A DNA stretch of 64,000 nt from Clostridium sp. (GTDB lineage: Bacteria > Bacillota > Clostridia > Clostridiales > Clostridiaceae), in NCBI RefSeq assembly GCF_017888565.1, contig NZ_JAGHFX010000056.1, positions 27,870 to 91,869 of the forward strand, in the 5' to 3' direction. The notes under the pieces were generated by a model. It saw only the letters and a program-made list of their open reading frames with translations, did not search any database and was not told where the DNA came from. Shown here piece by piece: positions 9,971-19,298 of the stretch; the stretch's first letter is position 1, and each line of letters begins with the position of its first letter. A program made the position numbers and the translations under genes.

Positions 9971-10756
9971 ATGTACAGTAAAGAAATTCATAATTTAGCC
10001 CATTCAGCAGAGGTTAAAAGCACGTTACTAAGAAGAAGTAAGGGGAGATACCTAGTTAGTTCAATGCTTGGAAGTTTATTTGTAAGCTTAGGAATTATGC
10101 TTATTTATACTATTGGTGGAATTATGCACCATAATGGTATAGAAACATATAAAATTCTAATGGGAGCATCTTTTGGTGTAGCACTTAGTTTAGTATTAAT
10201 GGCAGGTGGAGATTTATTCACAAGTAATGCTATGATAATGACTATGGGTGCATTAGAAAAAACCGTAACTTGGGTTGATGCAATAAAAATTTGGTTTGCA
10301 AGTTGGATTGGAAATATCTTAGGTGGTATTATTGGGGCAGCATTATTTGTACAAGCAGGGTTAACTAGTGGGAAAAGTGAATACATTGGAGAGTTTATTG
10401 TAAATAATGCTTATGCTAAAATAAATACTCCAGCAGGACAACTTATATTAAAAGGTATTTTATGTAACATATTAGTATGTTTAGCTGTATGGATGTGTTA
10501 TAAGTTAAAAGAAGAAACAGCTAAAATATTGATGATATTCTGGTGCTTATTTACATTTATAACAGCTGGATTTGAACATAGTGTAGCTAATATGGGATTT
10601 TTAGCTATGGGATACTTAATTGATCCATCAACAGTAACTTTAGGTGGGTATACATATAACATTATTTTAGTTTCATTAGGAAATTTTATAGGCGGAGTAA
10701 TATTTTTAGCATTGCCATATTATTATATTACTAGTGGAGGTAAGGAAGAAAAATAA
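9971..10756 (+). CDS. formate/nitrite transporter family channel, possible hydrosulfide channel
   Basis: A 261-residue FNT-family pentameric channel protein with about six hydrophobic helices. Visible family stretches are SLGIMLIYTIGG, the loop GGDLFTSNAMIM near 80, and GFEHSVANMGFL near 215 (the FNT histidine-asparagine constriction). The start at 9971 has GGGGTG four bases upstream; an ATG at 9959 is also in frame. Known family members carry formate, nitrite or hydrosulfide; the clostridial hydrosulfide channel is encoded near asrABC. With asrABC and siroheme genes next door, sulfide export is the best inference, not a demonstrated role. Confidence 0.85.
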   Translation: MYSKEIHNLAHSAEVKSTLLRRSKGRYLVSSMLGSLFVSLGIMLIYTIGGIMHHNGIETYKILMGASFGVALSLVLMAGGDLFTSNAMIMTMGALEKTVTWVDAIKIWFASWIGNILGGIIGAALFVQAGLTSGKSEYIGEFIVNNAYAKINTPAGQLILKGILCNILVCLAVWMCYKLKEETAKILMIFWCLFTFITAGFEHSVANMGFLAMGYLIDPSTVTLGGYTYNIILVSLGNFIGGVIFLALPYYYITSGGKEEK

Positions 10757-10854
10757 TAGTTTAAACTATATTTATAAACTAACTTTTCAGTTTAGTAATA
10801 TTATAAAAAGAAATCATAAATATTTAATATAAATGAATTGAATAATAAGAAGCA

Positions 10855-10885
10855 AAGGGTGGATAAATGTCCACCCTTATTTAAG
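10855..10885 (+). terminator. terminator after the FNT channel gene
   Basis: Perfect 9-base stem AAGGGTGGA / TCCACCCTT with a 6-base loop, followed by a T-rich stretch, about 100 bases after the channel gene. Confidence 0.75.
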
Positions 10886-11114
10886 TATGTCAAGCATGTA
10901 TAGCAACTTGCTTAAGATATTAGCTAAAAGTTTAGTGAGGATATTAGCAATTTACAATTTAAAGAAGTTACTTGAATTAGATAATAAAAATGACAAGAAT
11001 AATATAAAAGATAAATAAGCTTTATAGCACAGTCATAATAATGCTTTATATAATTAAAATACTAAATAAGATTTAATATAATTATTATATTTATAATCAA
11101 AAAATATCACTAAC

Positions 11115-11135
11115 AAATTAACTAACAGTTAATTT
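11115..11135. promoter_or_regulatory. operator-like palindrome upstream of XRE regulator
   Basis: AAATTAACT and AGTTAATTT form a perfect 9-base inverted repeat with a 3-base spacer, about 110 bases before the XRE gene. Nearby copies of the half-site (AATTAAC) at about 11146-11152 add to it. Autoregulation by the downstream HTH protein is an inference. Confidence 0.4.
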
Positions 11136-11243
11136 ACTTACTAATAAATTAACAATGACTCAATTGTGGTAATATGTCTTACTTGATAAAATAATAGTAA
11201 CAAAAGCTTTTGATTTACTATTTATAAAGGAGCATAGGCTAAT

Positions 11244-12293
11244 ATGAAAATAAATGAAATTATAAAAGAAAGAAGAATAGATCAAGGATTAACTCAGGAG
11301 CAAGTTGCTGAAGCTCTTGGGGTATCAACGCCTGCAGTTAATAAGTGGGAAAAGGGGATTAGCTATCCTGATATTACTATATTGCCAGCTTTAGCAAGGC
11401 TTTTAAGAGTAGACTTAAATACTTTACTTTCCTTTAAAGAAGACGTAACTGATATTGAAATAGCACGTTTTATAAATGAATTAGTTGAGATAATCAGAAG
11501 TAGTGGATTTGATATAGGTTTTGAGAAAGCGATGGATAAGATTCATGAGTATCCAAATAATGATAAATTAATTTTAAATATAGCAACTGTCCTTGAAGGG
11601 AGTTTGCTTATGTTTGCAATTGAAAGTATAGAGGCCTATGAGAATGAGATTGAAAATTTATATGTAAAAGCTTCAAATAGTAATGATATAGAGGTAGCTA
11701 ATCAAGCAACTTCTATGTTAATTAATAAATACTTAGGCAGGGAAGAGTATGATAAGGCTCAAGCTTGCATTGATAAACTTCCTAATATCACTTATGATAA
11801 AAATCAGCTTCAAGGTAATCTTTATATTAAATCAGGAGAGTATGGAAAAGCAGCTGAACTTTTTGAACAAAAATTAATTTCTAAGACAACTGACATCTTT
11901 ATGACATTAATATCTATGATGGAAATTGCCTTGAAAGAAAATCATAATGAGGATGCTAAATATTTTGCTGAGATTATAGAAAAGACAACAAGCTTATACG
12001 ATCTTTGGGATTATAACTCTTATTCTGCATATTTTCAGTTATATTCAGTTCAAAAAGATGAAGCTAACTTAATTTCTACTTTAAAGAAAATGATAACTGA
12101 AATGAAAAATCCGTGGGATATATCAAAATCTAGATTATATAAACATATTAAACCTAAGGAATCTAATGATGAAAGTAATGAAGTTTTCATTTCAACATTT
12201 TTAAATGCACTTAAAAATGATAGGGATAATGATCTGGAGTTTTTAAAAGGTAATAAGGAATTCTTGGAGATTATAGATAAGTATAGCAAGTAA
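11244..12293 (+). CDS. XRE-family transcriptional regulator with TPR-like C-terminus
   Basis: A 349-residue regulator. Residues 1-65 are a Cro/CI-type helix-turn-helix (IKERRIDQGLTQEQVAEALGVSTPAVNKWEKG), as in many clostridial regulators. The remaining 280 residues are helical and repeat-like (for example GNLYIKSGEYGKAAELFEQ near 195), suggesting TPR units that sense a peptide or a partner. GGAG lies before the ATG. It stands alone with long gaps on both sides, so the regulon is not apparent. Confidence 0.85.
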   Translation: MKINEIIKERRIDQGLTQEQVAEALGVSTPAVNKWEKGISYPDITILPALARLLRVDLNTLLSFKEDVTDIEIARFINELVEIIRSSGFDIGFEKAMDKIHEYPNNDKLILNIATVLEGSLLMFAIESIEAYENEIENLYVKASNSNDIEVANQATSMLINKYLGREEYDKAQACIDKLPNITYDKNQLQGNLYIKSGEYGKAAELFEQKLISKTTDIFMTLISMMEIALKENHNEDAKYFAEIIEKTTSLYDLWDYNSYSAYFQLYSVQKDEANLISTLKKMITEMKNPWDISKSRLYKHIKPKESNDESNEVFISTFLNALKNDRDNDLEFLKGNKEFLEIIDKYSK

Positions 12294-13098
12294 TGTAATT
12301 AGCAATGGTTTTATGAGATATATCTATATCAGGAACTTCCTTTAGAGCCTATGTAGTTTATTTTGTAGAAAGGGGTTTAAGGATTCTTTGATAGTATGAG
12401 TATTTAGTATTACTACATTTATGTTTGTAATAAGCTAAAGTAATTTATAGTACTATACTTTTTTATAGAAAAAATTTACGAACCCCTGATATATAAAGAT
12501 TTAAATAGAAAAGTAGTTTAAGTAAATTTTACACTAAAACTAATGATATGTTTCCTTCTGGCTAAGAGAGAAGAAAATTATGAAATTATATAATAATAAA
12601 ATGAAGGAAAGATTATAAATAGATTTTGGGATGAATCTAGTCTGTAATTTTGAATTAATAATATGTTTTTAATTATATAGTAAGTTAAAAAATTTAAGAA
12701 TTAAATTAAATGAAAAGTGCACTAGTTATTATTAGTTGCGCTTTTCTTTTTGTATGATAAGTATGACAACAATTTGGATCTAAAAATTTGTTAGGATATG
12801 TGCAAATAGAAATATTTGAGTGTGCTTAGGTAATGAATAGAAAAATGGCTCTTAGAAGTAAAATTTAGAGAACCGAAATTGTTTGATTATTGGAGATTTA
12901 GATAGTCCTAATCTTTAAATTTGAATTGTTAGAAATTTTTTAGAAATAAGATAGGTTAATTTTATATTTATCTATTATTATAAAAAGTAATATCAAGTGT
13001 TATAATTTACCTATGAATAAAATTTGATAAACTTTATTTTGTGTAAATTTAACATTAATAATATAAGATAGCACTTCATATAAGAAAGGAAAAACTTT
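12294..13098. other. 805-base gap with one terminator
   Basis: No reading frame with a credible ribosome site was found. One hairpin, AAAAGTGCACTA pairing with TAGTTGCGCTTTT and followed by CTTTTT (12713-12751), may end the XRE transcript or an unrecognised short RNA. The last 80 bases are A/T rich and likely hold the two-component promoter. Confidence 0.5.
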
Positions 13099-13794
13099 AT
13101 GGGAAAATATAATGTTTTAGTTGTAGATGATGAAAAAGAAATAACAGATGCAATAGAAATATATTTAAAGAATGAAGATATAAATGTTATTAAAGCTTAT
13201 GATGGTTTAGAAGCACTAAATATAATTAATAATATAGAGGTTCATCTTGTAATTATGGATTTAATGATGCCTAAAATGGATGGAATGAGAGCAACTATGA
13301 ATATAAGAGAAGATAAAAATATACCTATAATAATTTTGTCTGCTAAATCACAAGATACTGATAAAATATTAGGATTAAATATTGGAGCAGATGATTATAT
13401 AACAAAGCCTTTTAATCCATTAGAGCTTATTGCAAGAGTTAAATCTCAACTTAGAAGGTATGTTGATTTGGGGAATTATGTAAAAGAAAAAAGTAACGAC
13501 ATATTAAATTATGGAATTGTGAAGCTAGATAGGAATAGAAAATCTCTTGAGGTAGATGGAAAAGAAATAAAGATAACTAAAACTGAATATAAAATATTAG
13601 ATCTTCTTTTAAGCAATCCAGGAAGAGTTTTTTCTTCAGCAGAAATATATGAAAGAGTTTGGGAAGAACCATGCTTTAGTACAGATACAGTAATGGTACA
13701 TATTAGAAGAATAAGAGAAAAGATAGAAATAGATCCTAAAAAACCAAGATATTTAAAGGTGATATGGGGAGTTGGATATAAGTTTGAAAAGTAG
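13099..13794 (+). CDS. OmpR/PhoB-family response regulator
   Basis: A 231-residue two-component regulator. The receiver domain (1-120) has acidic residues in VVDDEKE, the phospho-acceptor aspartate in VIMDLMMPKMDG near residue 54, and the conserved lysine in DDYITKPFNPLEL. The winged-helix DNA-binding domain (135-231) ends VHIRRIREKIE...VIWGVGYKFEK as usual. AAAGGAAAAAC precedes the ATG. It overlaps the first kinase gene, giving a three-gene operon with two kinases. Confidence 0.93.
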   Translation: MGKYNVLVVDDEKEITDAIEIYLKNEDINVIKAYDGLEALNIINNIEVHLVIMDLMMPKMDGMRATMNIREDKNIPIIILSAKSQDTDKILGLNIGADDYITKPFNPLELIARVKSQLRRYVDLGNYVKEKSNDILNYGIVKLDRNRKSLEVDGKEIKITKTEYKILDLLLSNPGRVFSSAEIYERVWEEPCFSTDTVMVHIRRIREKIEIDPKKPRYLKVIWGVGYKFEK

Positions 13795-14860
13795 AGAATT
13801 TATATTGAGAAACAAAAGAATACTTAAGTATTTAGCTATTTCAATAATAAGTATTAGTATGATATTTATTGTTTATATAGTTCCTAATTATAAAACTTTA
13901 GTATTAATAATTTTATTATTAATACTATTAAATATATTAATGATTATAAAGTTAATTTGTAATAATTTAAGAATAGTCATGATTTGGAGAAGAATAGAAG
14001 ATTGGTTAAATGAGTTTGATAAAGAGAACAAATCTAATGCTATTAATAATAAGGAAGTTTTTGATACAAAAAGCTTAGGAATGGTTTTTAGTAATAGATA
14101 TTTTGATTTAATAATAAAGATAAATAAAATAGCTAGAGGGTTGAAAAAATCAGTAAATAATATTAAAAAGAATGAAAGGGTAAATATAGAACTTATAAAT
14201 AATTTAACAAACAAATTAAATAATCCATTAGAAGATATATTAGATAATATTAATAAATTGAAAATTGATGTGGATAATAAGGAAATAGTAGACTTATTAA
14301 AGAATAAGTCAAACAATCTAAATAAGTTAATTGAAGAATTATTTGAAGCTTCAAAAACAGCAACTGGAGATATGATTTTAGAAATTAATGAAATAGAAAT
14401 AATTGAATTTCTAAGACAAGCTACAATTGAATATGAGGATAAAATATTTAATAGTAAATTAACCTTTAGAAAGAATTTTCCAAGGAAAAACATATATATT
14501 TGTTGTAGTGGGGAGAAGTTATGGAGAGTTTTTGATATATTATTTGAAAATGCTATAAAACATTCTCTAGAAAATAGTAGGGTATATATAGATGTAAATT
14601 GTAACAATAATAAGGTTTATATATGCATCAAAAATACCTCTAAAAAAGAGTTAAATATAATGCCAAAAGATTTAATATATATAATAAATAATAATGATGA
14701 AGAAGATGTATCAGGGTTAGGATTAGAAATTGCTAAAAACCTAATCTTATTACAAAAGGGTGATTTTAATATAAGTATAGATGGGGATTTGTTTAAAGTG
14801 GAAATAGTTTTTGATATTAATTCAATTCAGGAAGCACCTTTAGAAAAGGGAGTGAATTAA
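13772..14860 (+). CDS. histidine-kinase-like membrane protein lacking the phospho-acceptor histidine
   Basis: A 362-residue protein with two hydrophobic segments near residues 17-37 and 41-63, a coiled linker, a dimerisation-like helix and a C-terminal HATPase domain. The N-box (DILFENAIKHSL) and G-box (SGLGLEIAKNLI) are intact. In the H-box the sequence is NNLTNKLNNPLEDI, aligned to NVSHDLRTPLTSI of the next gene; the histidine is asparagine (codon 14210-14212). It therefore cannot autophosphorylate in the usual way and may be a sensor or pseudokinase partner. The start is uncertain: TTG at 13772 or at 13784, both inside the regulator gene. Its stop is shared with the start of the next kinase. 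Confidence 0.8.
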   Translation: MDISLKSREFILRNKRILKYLAISIISISMIFIVYIVPNYKTLVLIILLLILLNILMIIKLICNNLRIVMIWRRIEDWLNEFDKENKSNAINNKEVFDTKSLGMVFSNRYFDLIIKINKIARGLKKSVNNIKKNERVNIELINNLTNKLNNPLEDILDNINKLKIDVDNKEIVDLLKNKSNNLNKLIEELFEASKTATGDMILEINEIEIIEFLRQATIEYEDKIFNSKLTFRKNFPRKNIYICCSGEKLWRVFDILFENAIKHSLENSRVYIDVNCNNNKVYICIKNTSKKELNIMPKDLIYIINNNDEEDVSGLGLEIAKNLILLQKGDFNISIDGDLFKVEIVFDINSIQEAPLEKGVN

Positions 14861-16290
14861 TGTTGTTAGATAAAGTTTTATGGAATAAGGATTATAAAAT
14901 TAGATGGATTAAGGAAGATGAGATAATAAGATTAAAAGACATAACTGAGAAGGTATTTATAGAAACATTTATTGGTAAGATATTAGTCCTTATAAATTAT
15001 TTTGTTGTAAGAAAGCTAGTTAATACTACCGGAGAAGAGTTTTTACCCAATTATGCTACAGAAGGACAGAAATATACTGTTTTATTAACATGGATAGTTT
15101 TTTCTGTAATAGTTGCAATATCATTGTTACAAATAGTATTAAAAAGTAAAATATATAAAAATCAAGATATTGAAGTTTATGAAAGAAGTTTTTATAGAAG
15201 AAAGCTTTTTGATAAATTTATAAAACTAACAATATCAATAATATTTTATATAACTCTATATCAGATAATATTTCAGTTAACTATGAAAGAAATAGATATA
15301 AAATCAACAATACTGTGGTGGATAATAATACTAAATATTTTAGTTTTGACTTATCTTGGAATAAGCACTTTAAAAAATTACTTAGTAGTAGAAAATTTAA
15401 ATTTAACTTTAGATGAAACTATTAAAGGTTTAGAGAATGGAAATTTTGATAAGGTGTATGATACTTTTAAAGTAAGTCGAGATAATTATGGTTTGCTTAA
15501 TGGTATAGAATTTAACATAATGAATAGAGCTATAAATGAGCTTATTTCTATTTCAAAATGTGTTGAAAATAATAAAGCAGCGTCAAATACTGAAAAAGTT
15601 GAATTAATAACTAATGTATCTCATGATTTGAGAACACCATTAACCTCAATAATAAATTACGTTGATTTTTTAAGTAAGAGAAAGTTAACAGAAGATAATA
15701 AGAAAGATTATATAGATATATTAGAACGAAAGGCAAAAAGGATTAAAGTTTTAATTAATGATCTTAAAGAGTCTGTAATGGCTAATTCTAATAATATAGT
15801 TTTAAATATTAGAGAAGTTGATCTTAGAGAAGTATTAAATCATGCACTACTTGAATTAGAAGATAAAATAAAAGAATCTAAGCTTAAATTTAACATAAAG
15901 ATATTTTTAAATGATAGAGAAGCAGACTCTAATGAATATGTAAAAGTTCTTGTTAATGCAGATTACAATAAGACTCTTAGGATATATCAAAATATTATAT
16001 CTAATATAATCAAATATTCAGTAGAAGAATCTGAAGTTTTTATAGTACTTGAATATAATGTTAATAGAATTGAAAAAACTAGTAGCACAATATTTATCAA
16101 TGAATTTGCTGAGAAAATAGAGCTTAATGAAAAAGAGCTGATTGAAAGATTTAAAAGAGGAGATGCTTCGAGAAGTACTGAGGGGTCAGGGCTAGGATTA
16201 GATATAGCAAGAAGTTTAACGGAAGCTCAAAATGGAAAATTTAAAATAGAAATAAGAGATAATAAATTTATTGTAAATGTATTGATCTAG
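14860..16290 (+). CDS. membrane sensor histidine kinase
   Basis: A 476-residue kinase with about four hydrophobic segments in the first 180 residues. It has an intact H-box, ELITNVSHDLRTPLTSIINY, near residue 250, and a HATPase domain with the asparagine box IISNIIKYS and GEGSGLGLDIARSL-like G-box (TEGSGLGLDIA). The gene overlaps the pseudokinase gene by one base (ATG within TAATG). It is probably the active kinase for the response regulator at 13099. No signal is evident; no transporter or resistance gene lies adjacent. Confidence 0.9.
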   Translation: MLLDKVLWNKDYKIRWIKEDEIIRLKDITEKVFIETFIGKILVLINYFVVRKLVNTTGEEFLPNYATEGQKYTVLLTWIVFSVIVAISLLQIVLKSKIYKNQDIEVYERSFYRRKLFDKFIKLTISIIFYITLYQIIFQLTMKEIDIKSTILWWIIILNILVLTYLGISTLKNYLVVENLNLTLDETIKGLENGNFDKVYDTFKVSRDNYGLLNGIEFNIMNRAINELISISKCVENNKAASNTEKVELITNVSHDLRTPLTSIINYVDFLSKRKLTEDNKKDYIDILERKAKRIKVLINDLKESVMANSNNIVLNIREVDLREVLNHALLELEDKIKESKLKFNIKIFLNDREADSNEYVKVLVNADYNKTLRIYQNIISNIIKYSVEESEVFIVLEYNVNRIEKTSSTIFINEFAEKIELNEKELIERFKRGDASRSTEGSGLGLDIARSLTEAQNGKFKIEIRDNKFIVNVLI

Positions 16291-16390
16291 AGAGTTTTTT
16301 AGAAACTGATAAGTGAAGTCATCCATAAATAGTTAATTTTAGGGAAAATAGCTTGTTTATTCAAAATTCTAATAATTTATAATGAGAAAC

Positions 16391-16437
16391 AAGAGCACTA
16401 AATAAGACTTAATTATTCTTATTTGGTGCTCTTTGTT
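16391..16437. terminator. bidirectional terminator between kinase operon and ilvE
   Basis: AAGAGCACTAAATAAG pairs with CTTATTTGGTGCTCTTT around a short A/T loop, with one G-U-type mismatch. It lies between convergent genes and can serve both. Confidence 0.75.
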
Positions 16438-16496
16438 TAGAAAATCTAAAGATAAAATATTAAATTTTAGTTTTCACACATCTATATTTTGATAAA

Positions 16497-17519
16497 TTAA
16501 ACTTCAAATATCCAACCATCAGGTCCTTCAATATCGCCAAACTGAATTCCACAAAGAATCCTATAAAGTTCCTTTGTAACAGGTCCAACTTCAGTTTCAC
16601 TATGGAATACATGAAGTTTATCTTTATATTCTATTCCACCTATTGGAGTTATAACAGCAGCAGTACCACAAGCGCCAGCTTCTTTAAATTCATCAATGTT
16701 ATCAATATAAACATCTCTTTCAAATACAGGCATTTTTAAATACTCTTTAGCTATGTCCATAAGAGAATATTTAGTTATACTCGGAAGAATTGATGGGGAT
16801 TTTGGAGTAATAAATTCATTGTTTTTTGTTATTCCAAAGAAATTAGCAGCACCAACTTCTTCAATTTTGCTATGAGTTGCAGGGTCTAAATAAATACAAT
16901 CTGCAAATCCTCTATCAGCAGCTATTTTATGTGGATGTAATGAAGCAGCATAGTTTCCACCAACCTTTTGTCCACCAGTTCCATAAGGAGCAGCTCTATC
17001 ATAATCTGCTATCATAAAGTTACATGGTGTTAATCCTTCTTTAAAGTAAGGTCCTACAGGTACTGCAAATACGCAGAAAATATATTCAGGAGCAGGCTTA
17101 ACACCTATATTATCTCCAACCCCTATCATAAATGGTCTTAAATATAATGTAGCACCAGTACCATATGGTGGAACATAATGCTCATTAGCTTTAACTACTT
17201 GCTTACAAGCATCTATAAACTTTTCAACAGGTATTTCAGGCATAAGTAATTTAGCATTGCTTTCATTCATTCTACGTGCATTTCTATCTACTCTAAATAA
17301 TTGAATCTTTCCATCTTTTCTTCTGTAAGCTTTTAAGCCTTCAAAGCACTGTTGACCGTAATGAAGAGCCGTAGAAGCTTCACTTATGTTTAACATATTA
17401 TCTTTTGTTAACTTACCTTCGTCCCATTTTCCATCTTTCCAAACTGATATATATCTATAATCAGTTTTAATATAGTTAAAGCCTAGATTACTCCAATCTA
17501 TATTAACATCTTTACTCAT
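16497..17519 (-). CDS. ilvE: branched-chain amino acid aminotransferase
   Basis: A PLP-dependent class IV aminotransferase (340 residues) that interconverts Leu/Ile/Val and their keto acids. Family features are [15 protein letters not shown] near 57, [10 protein letters not shown] near 130, the PLP lysine in [12 protein letters not shown] near 185, and EVGAANFFG near 220. The start at 17519 is set by GGAGG eight bases upstream; the frame extends six codons further. No T-box leader is visible upstream. ridA is divergent about 270 bases away; RidA clears enamine by-products of PLP enzymes, a fitting neighbour. Confidence 0.94.
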   Translation of the reverse strand: MSKDVNIDWSNLGFNYIKTDYRYISVWKDGKWDEGKLTKDNMLNISEASTALHYGQQCFEGLKAYRRKDGKIQLFRVDRNARRMNESNAKLLMPEIPVEKFIDACKQVVKANEHYVPPYGTGATLYLRPFMIGVGDNIGVKPAPEYIFCVFAVPVGPYFKEGLTPCNFMIADYDRAAPYGTGGQKVGGNYAASLHPHKIAADRGFADCIYLDPATHSKIEEVGAANFFGITKNNEFITPKSPSILPSITKYSLMDIAKEYLKMPVFERDVYIDNIDEFKEAGACGTAAVITPIGGIEYKDKLHVFHSETEVGPVTKELYRILCGIQFGDIEGPDGWIFEV

Positions 17520-17661
17520 ATCTACTACCTCCTTCATGGTTTCTATATTATTCTAATTGTACCATTGCTTAATAAATTAATAAATGTTTAATATATAATA
17601 AAAGGTTATTAAAATGATTACATATTGAAATTTTATGGTAAAAAAGGTATATTTAGAATGT

Positions 17662-17732
17662 AGGATATCTAAAATTTTATGGAGATGCTGATATTTGTTT
17701 TAGATATCCTATATGAGTTTGATAAACTCATA
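17662..17732. promoter_or_regulatory. two stem-loops in the ilvE-ridA divergent region
   Basis: A perfect 13-base inverted repeat AGGATATCTAAAA / TTTTAGATATCCT (17662-17674 and 17698-17710) is followed at once by ATGAGTTT / AAACTCAT (17714-17732). They lie 60-130 bases before ridA. No T-run follows, so they look regulatory rather than terminators. The ligand or protein is unknown. Confidence 0.45.
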
Positions 17733-17791
17733 TTTATTATTAGTTTAAAAAAAATTTATATGCAAAGTAGTAAGAAAGGACGTGTAGTAAA

Positions 17792-18169
17792 ATGCAAAAA
17801 GAAATTATTTCAACTAGTAAGGCACCTTCAGCTATTGGGCCATACTCACAAGGTATTAAAATAGGGGAGATGATATTTACATCAGGACAAATTCCAGTTG
17901 ATCCGGCAACAGGTGAAGTTGTAACAGAAATAAAAGCTGCAACTAGACAATCTTTAGAAAATGTAAAGGCTGTTTTAGAGGAAGCTGGAAGTAGCCTAGA
18001 AAAAGTAGTTAAGGTAGTAGTTTTCATAAAAGATATGAATGACTTTGGACAAGTAAATGAAGTTTATGGAGAGTATTTCAATGAAAATCCTCCTGCAAGA
18101 AGTTGTGTTGAAGTAGCAAGACTACCAAAAGACTGTGTAATAGAAATAGAAGCAGTAGCAACTATATAA
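17792..18169 (+). CDS. ridA: RidA family enamine/imine deaminase
   Basis: A 125-residue protein of the YjgF/YER057c/UK114 family that hydrolyses reactive enamines and imines such as 2-aminoacrylate. The N-terminus [23 protein letters not shown], the central [11 protein letters not shown] and the terminal [23 protein letters not shown], with the substrate-binding arginine, match the family. The length is typical. AAAGGA precedes the ATG. Confidence 0.93.
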   Translation: MQKEIISTSKAPSAIGPYSQGIKIGEMIFTSGQIPVDPATGEVVTEIKAATRQSLENVKAVLEEAGSSLEKVVKVVVFIKDMNDFGQVNEVYGEYFNENPPARSCVEVARLPKDCVIEIEAVATI

Positions 18170-18547
18170 TAAATTGTAAACATAAGGGCTACGATAATTA
18201 GATATGTTCCATAAGCTAGATAGCTGTGCAAAGAAGTACTAGGCTAGGAAAACTACTATGCCAAGAATTTTTGGTTAACTCGCTGTGCTCAAACAATTAA
18301 GCAACACTAAGGCCTAGTAGTTTTTCCCACACAAAGTACTTCTAATTGCTCGCTATATGCTTAGTTCACCGTCTATTTATCTTCGCTAAATTATATTTAT
18401 AATTTATAATAATGGTGAAAGTGAAAAAGTAAAAGAGTTTAGGAAGAAATACTTAAGTTAGTTTGAATATAAGGTGATTTAAACTAATTTAAATTTAAAT
18501 TGGCAGAGAAAACATCCTTTGCTTTTCACCCTTTCAATATTAACTCT
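18170..18547. other. intergenic region with a long imperfect hairpin
   Basis: A structure of about 165 bases (18206-18370) is visibly richer in G+C than its surroundings. Inner arms are AGAAGTACT (18232-18240) with AGTACTTCT (18335-18343) and GAAAACTACT (18248-18257) with AGTAGTTTTTC (18316-18326). Outer segments AAGC...ATAGC...GCAA also pair. It has no open frame. It could be a miniature repeat or a structured RNA. Confidence 0.5.
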
Positions 18548-19285
18548 TCACTCTACTTCGGTGAGGTTCTTCCAATAGCGTTTTGGCATCATTCTTTTTT
18601 GCAGTTTTGGATTAATTCGCTCATTTATTGTAGTAGATTTAAAATAGCCTTTCCAAAGATCTTGAAAATCATCATTGTAGTTTTTAAGATTATTATAAAT
18701 TTCTATATCCATTTCTTTTATTTCCCAGGAAATTTTATCGTAAACTGAAGCAATATTCCTTTTTATGTCGTGTATTATCCAATATTCATTACTAAAACGT
18801 TCTTGAAAATGTGGAGAGATAATTTCTAAAATATTATTATCGGGCTCAATAGAAGAATATAAAAAATTATTTTTTACAGAAATAAAACGTACAAATCCAG
18901 TAAATCTATGACCTTCTAAAGAAACTCGTTTATCAATCATATCTAGCTCCCTTACTTCATCTAAATGTAAATATTTGTGAATATCACTTCCGAGTTTGAA
19001 TGCAATTTTCAAATATTTAAAACATAGGGCACCTTTATTTTTGTAATTAGATAAGTATAATTTATAAATTTTATTTAATGCTAAAGGATCAATCTTTGAA
19101 ACAATAGCATTTTTGACTTTGTAATATTTATTTAAATCTGTATTTATGTATTCTATTTCTGAAAGGAGATCGAATTCCAATTCATTTTCTGTAGAAATTG
19201 ATGCTATTTGCTTTTTACAATAAAAACTATAATAAATTGCAGTTAAGAATCCTTCAAAAGAATCATCATATACAATTTTTAACAA
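18548..19285 (-). CDS. TIGR03915-type putative DNA metabolism protein
   Basis: A 245-residue protein that I recognise as the usual partner of the radical SAM protein encoded just upstream on the same strand. It begins LKIVYDDSFEGFLTAIYYSF and contains GHRFTGFVRF near residue 125 and a C-terminal PKRYWKNLTE, all typical. The start is TTG at 19285 behind AAAGGTGGTG. The family is presumed to act in DNA repair or modification; the reaction is unknown. Confidence 0.85.
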   Translation of the reverse strand: MLKIVYDDSFEGFLTAIYYSFYCKKQIASISTENELEFDLLSEIEYINTDLNKYYKVKNAIVSKIDPLALNKIYKLYLSNYKNKGALCFKYLKIAFKLGSDIHKYLHLDEVRELDMIDKRVSLEGHRFTGFVRFISVKNNFLYSSIEPDNNILEIISPHFQERFSNEYWIIHDIKRNIASVYDKISWEIKEMDIEIYNNLKNYNDDFQDLWKGYFKSTTINERINPKLQKRMMPKRYWKNLTEVE

Positions 19286-19298
19286 AAAATCACCACCT

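Larger units (their letters stand above)
10757..11243. other. intergenic region with terminator and operator-like palindrome
   Basis: The 487 bases hold a terminator (10855-10878) after the channel gene and, before the regulator gene, a perfect palindrome at 11115-11135. A 43-codon frame at 10887-11018 has no ribosome site and starts within the terminator flank, so I do not call it. Confidence 0.6.

Noticed and set aside
10887..11018. 43-codon frame with an amphipathic-looking product
   Set aside because: It has no ribosome site and starts in the flank of the FNT-gene terminator; composition is explained by A/T-rich intergenic sequence.
13888..14607. 239-codon minus-strand frame inside the first kinase gene
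   Set aside because: It is antisense to a gene with clear domains; its leucine/isoleucine-rich product is typical of a shadow of A/T-rich coding DNA.
17520..17791. T-box or leucine leader upstream of ilvE
   Set aside because: No T-box sequence, specifier loop or leader peptide could be seen on the minus strand.
17679..17864. 61-codon plus-strand frame before ridA
   Set aside because: It overlaps the stem-loops and the ridA start and has no ribosome site.
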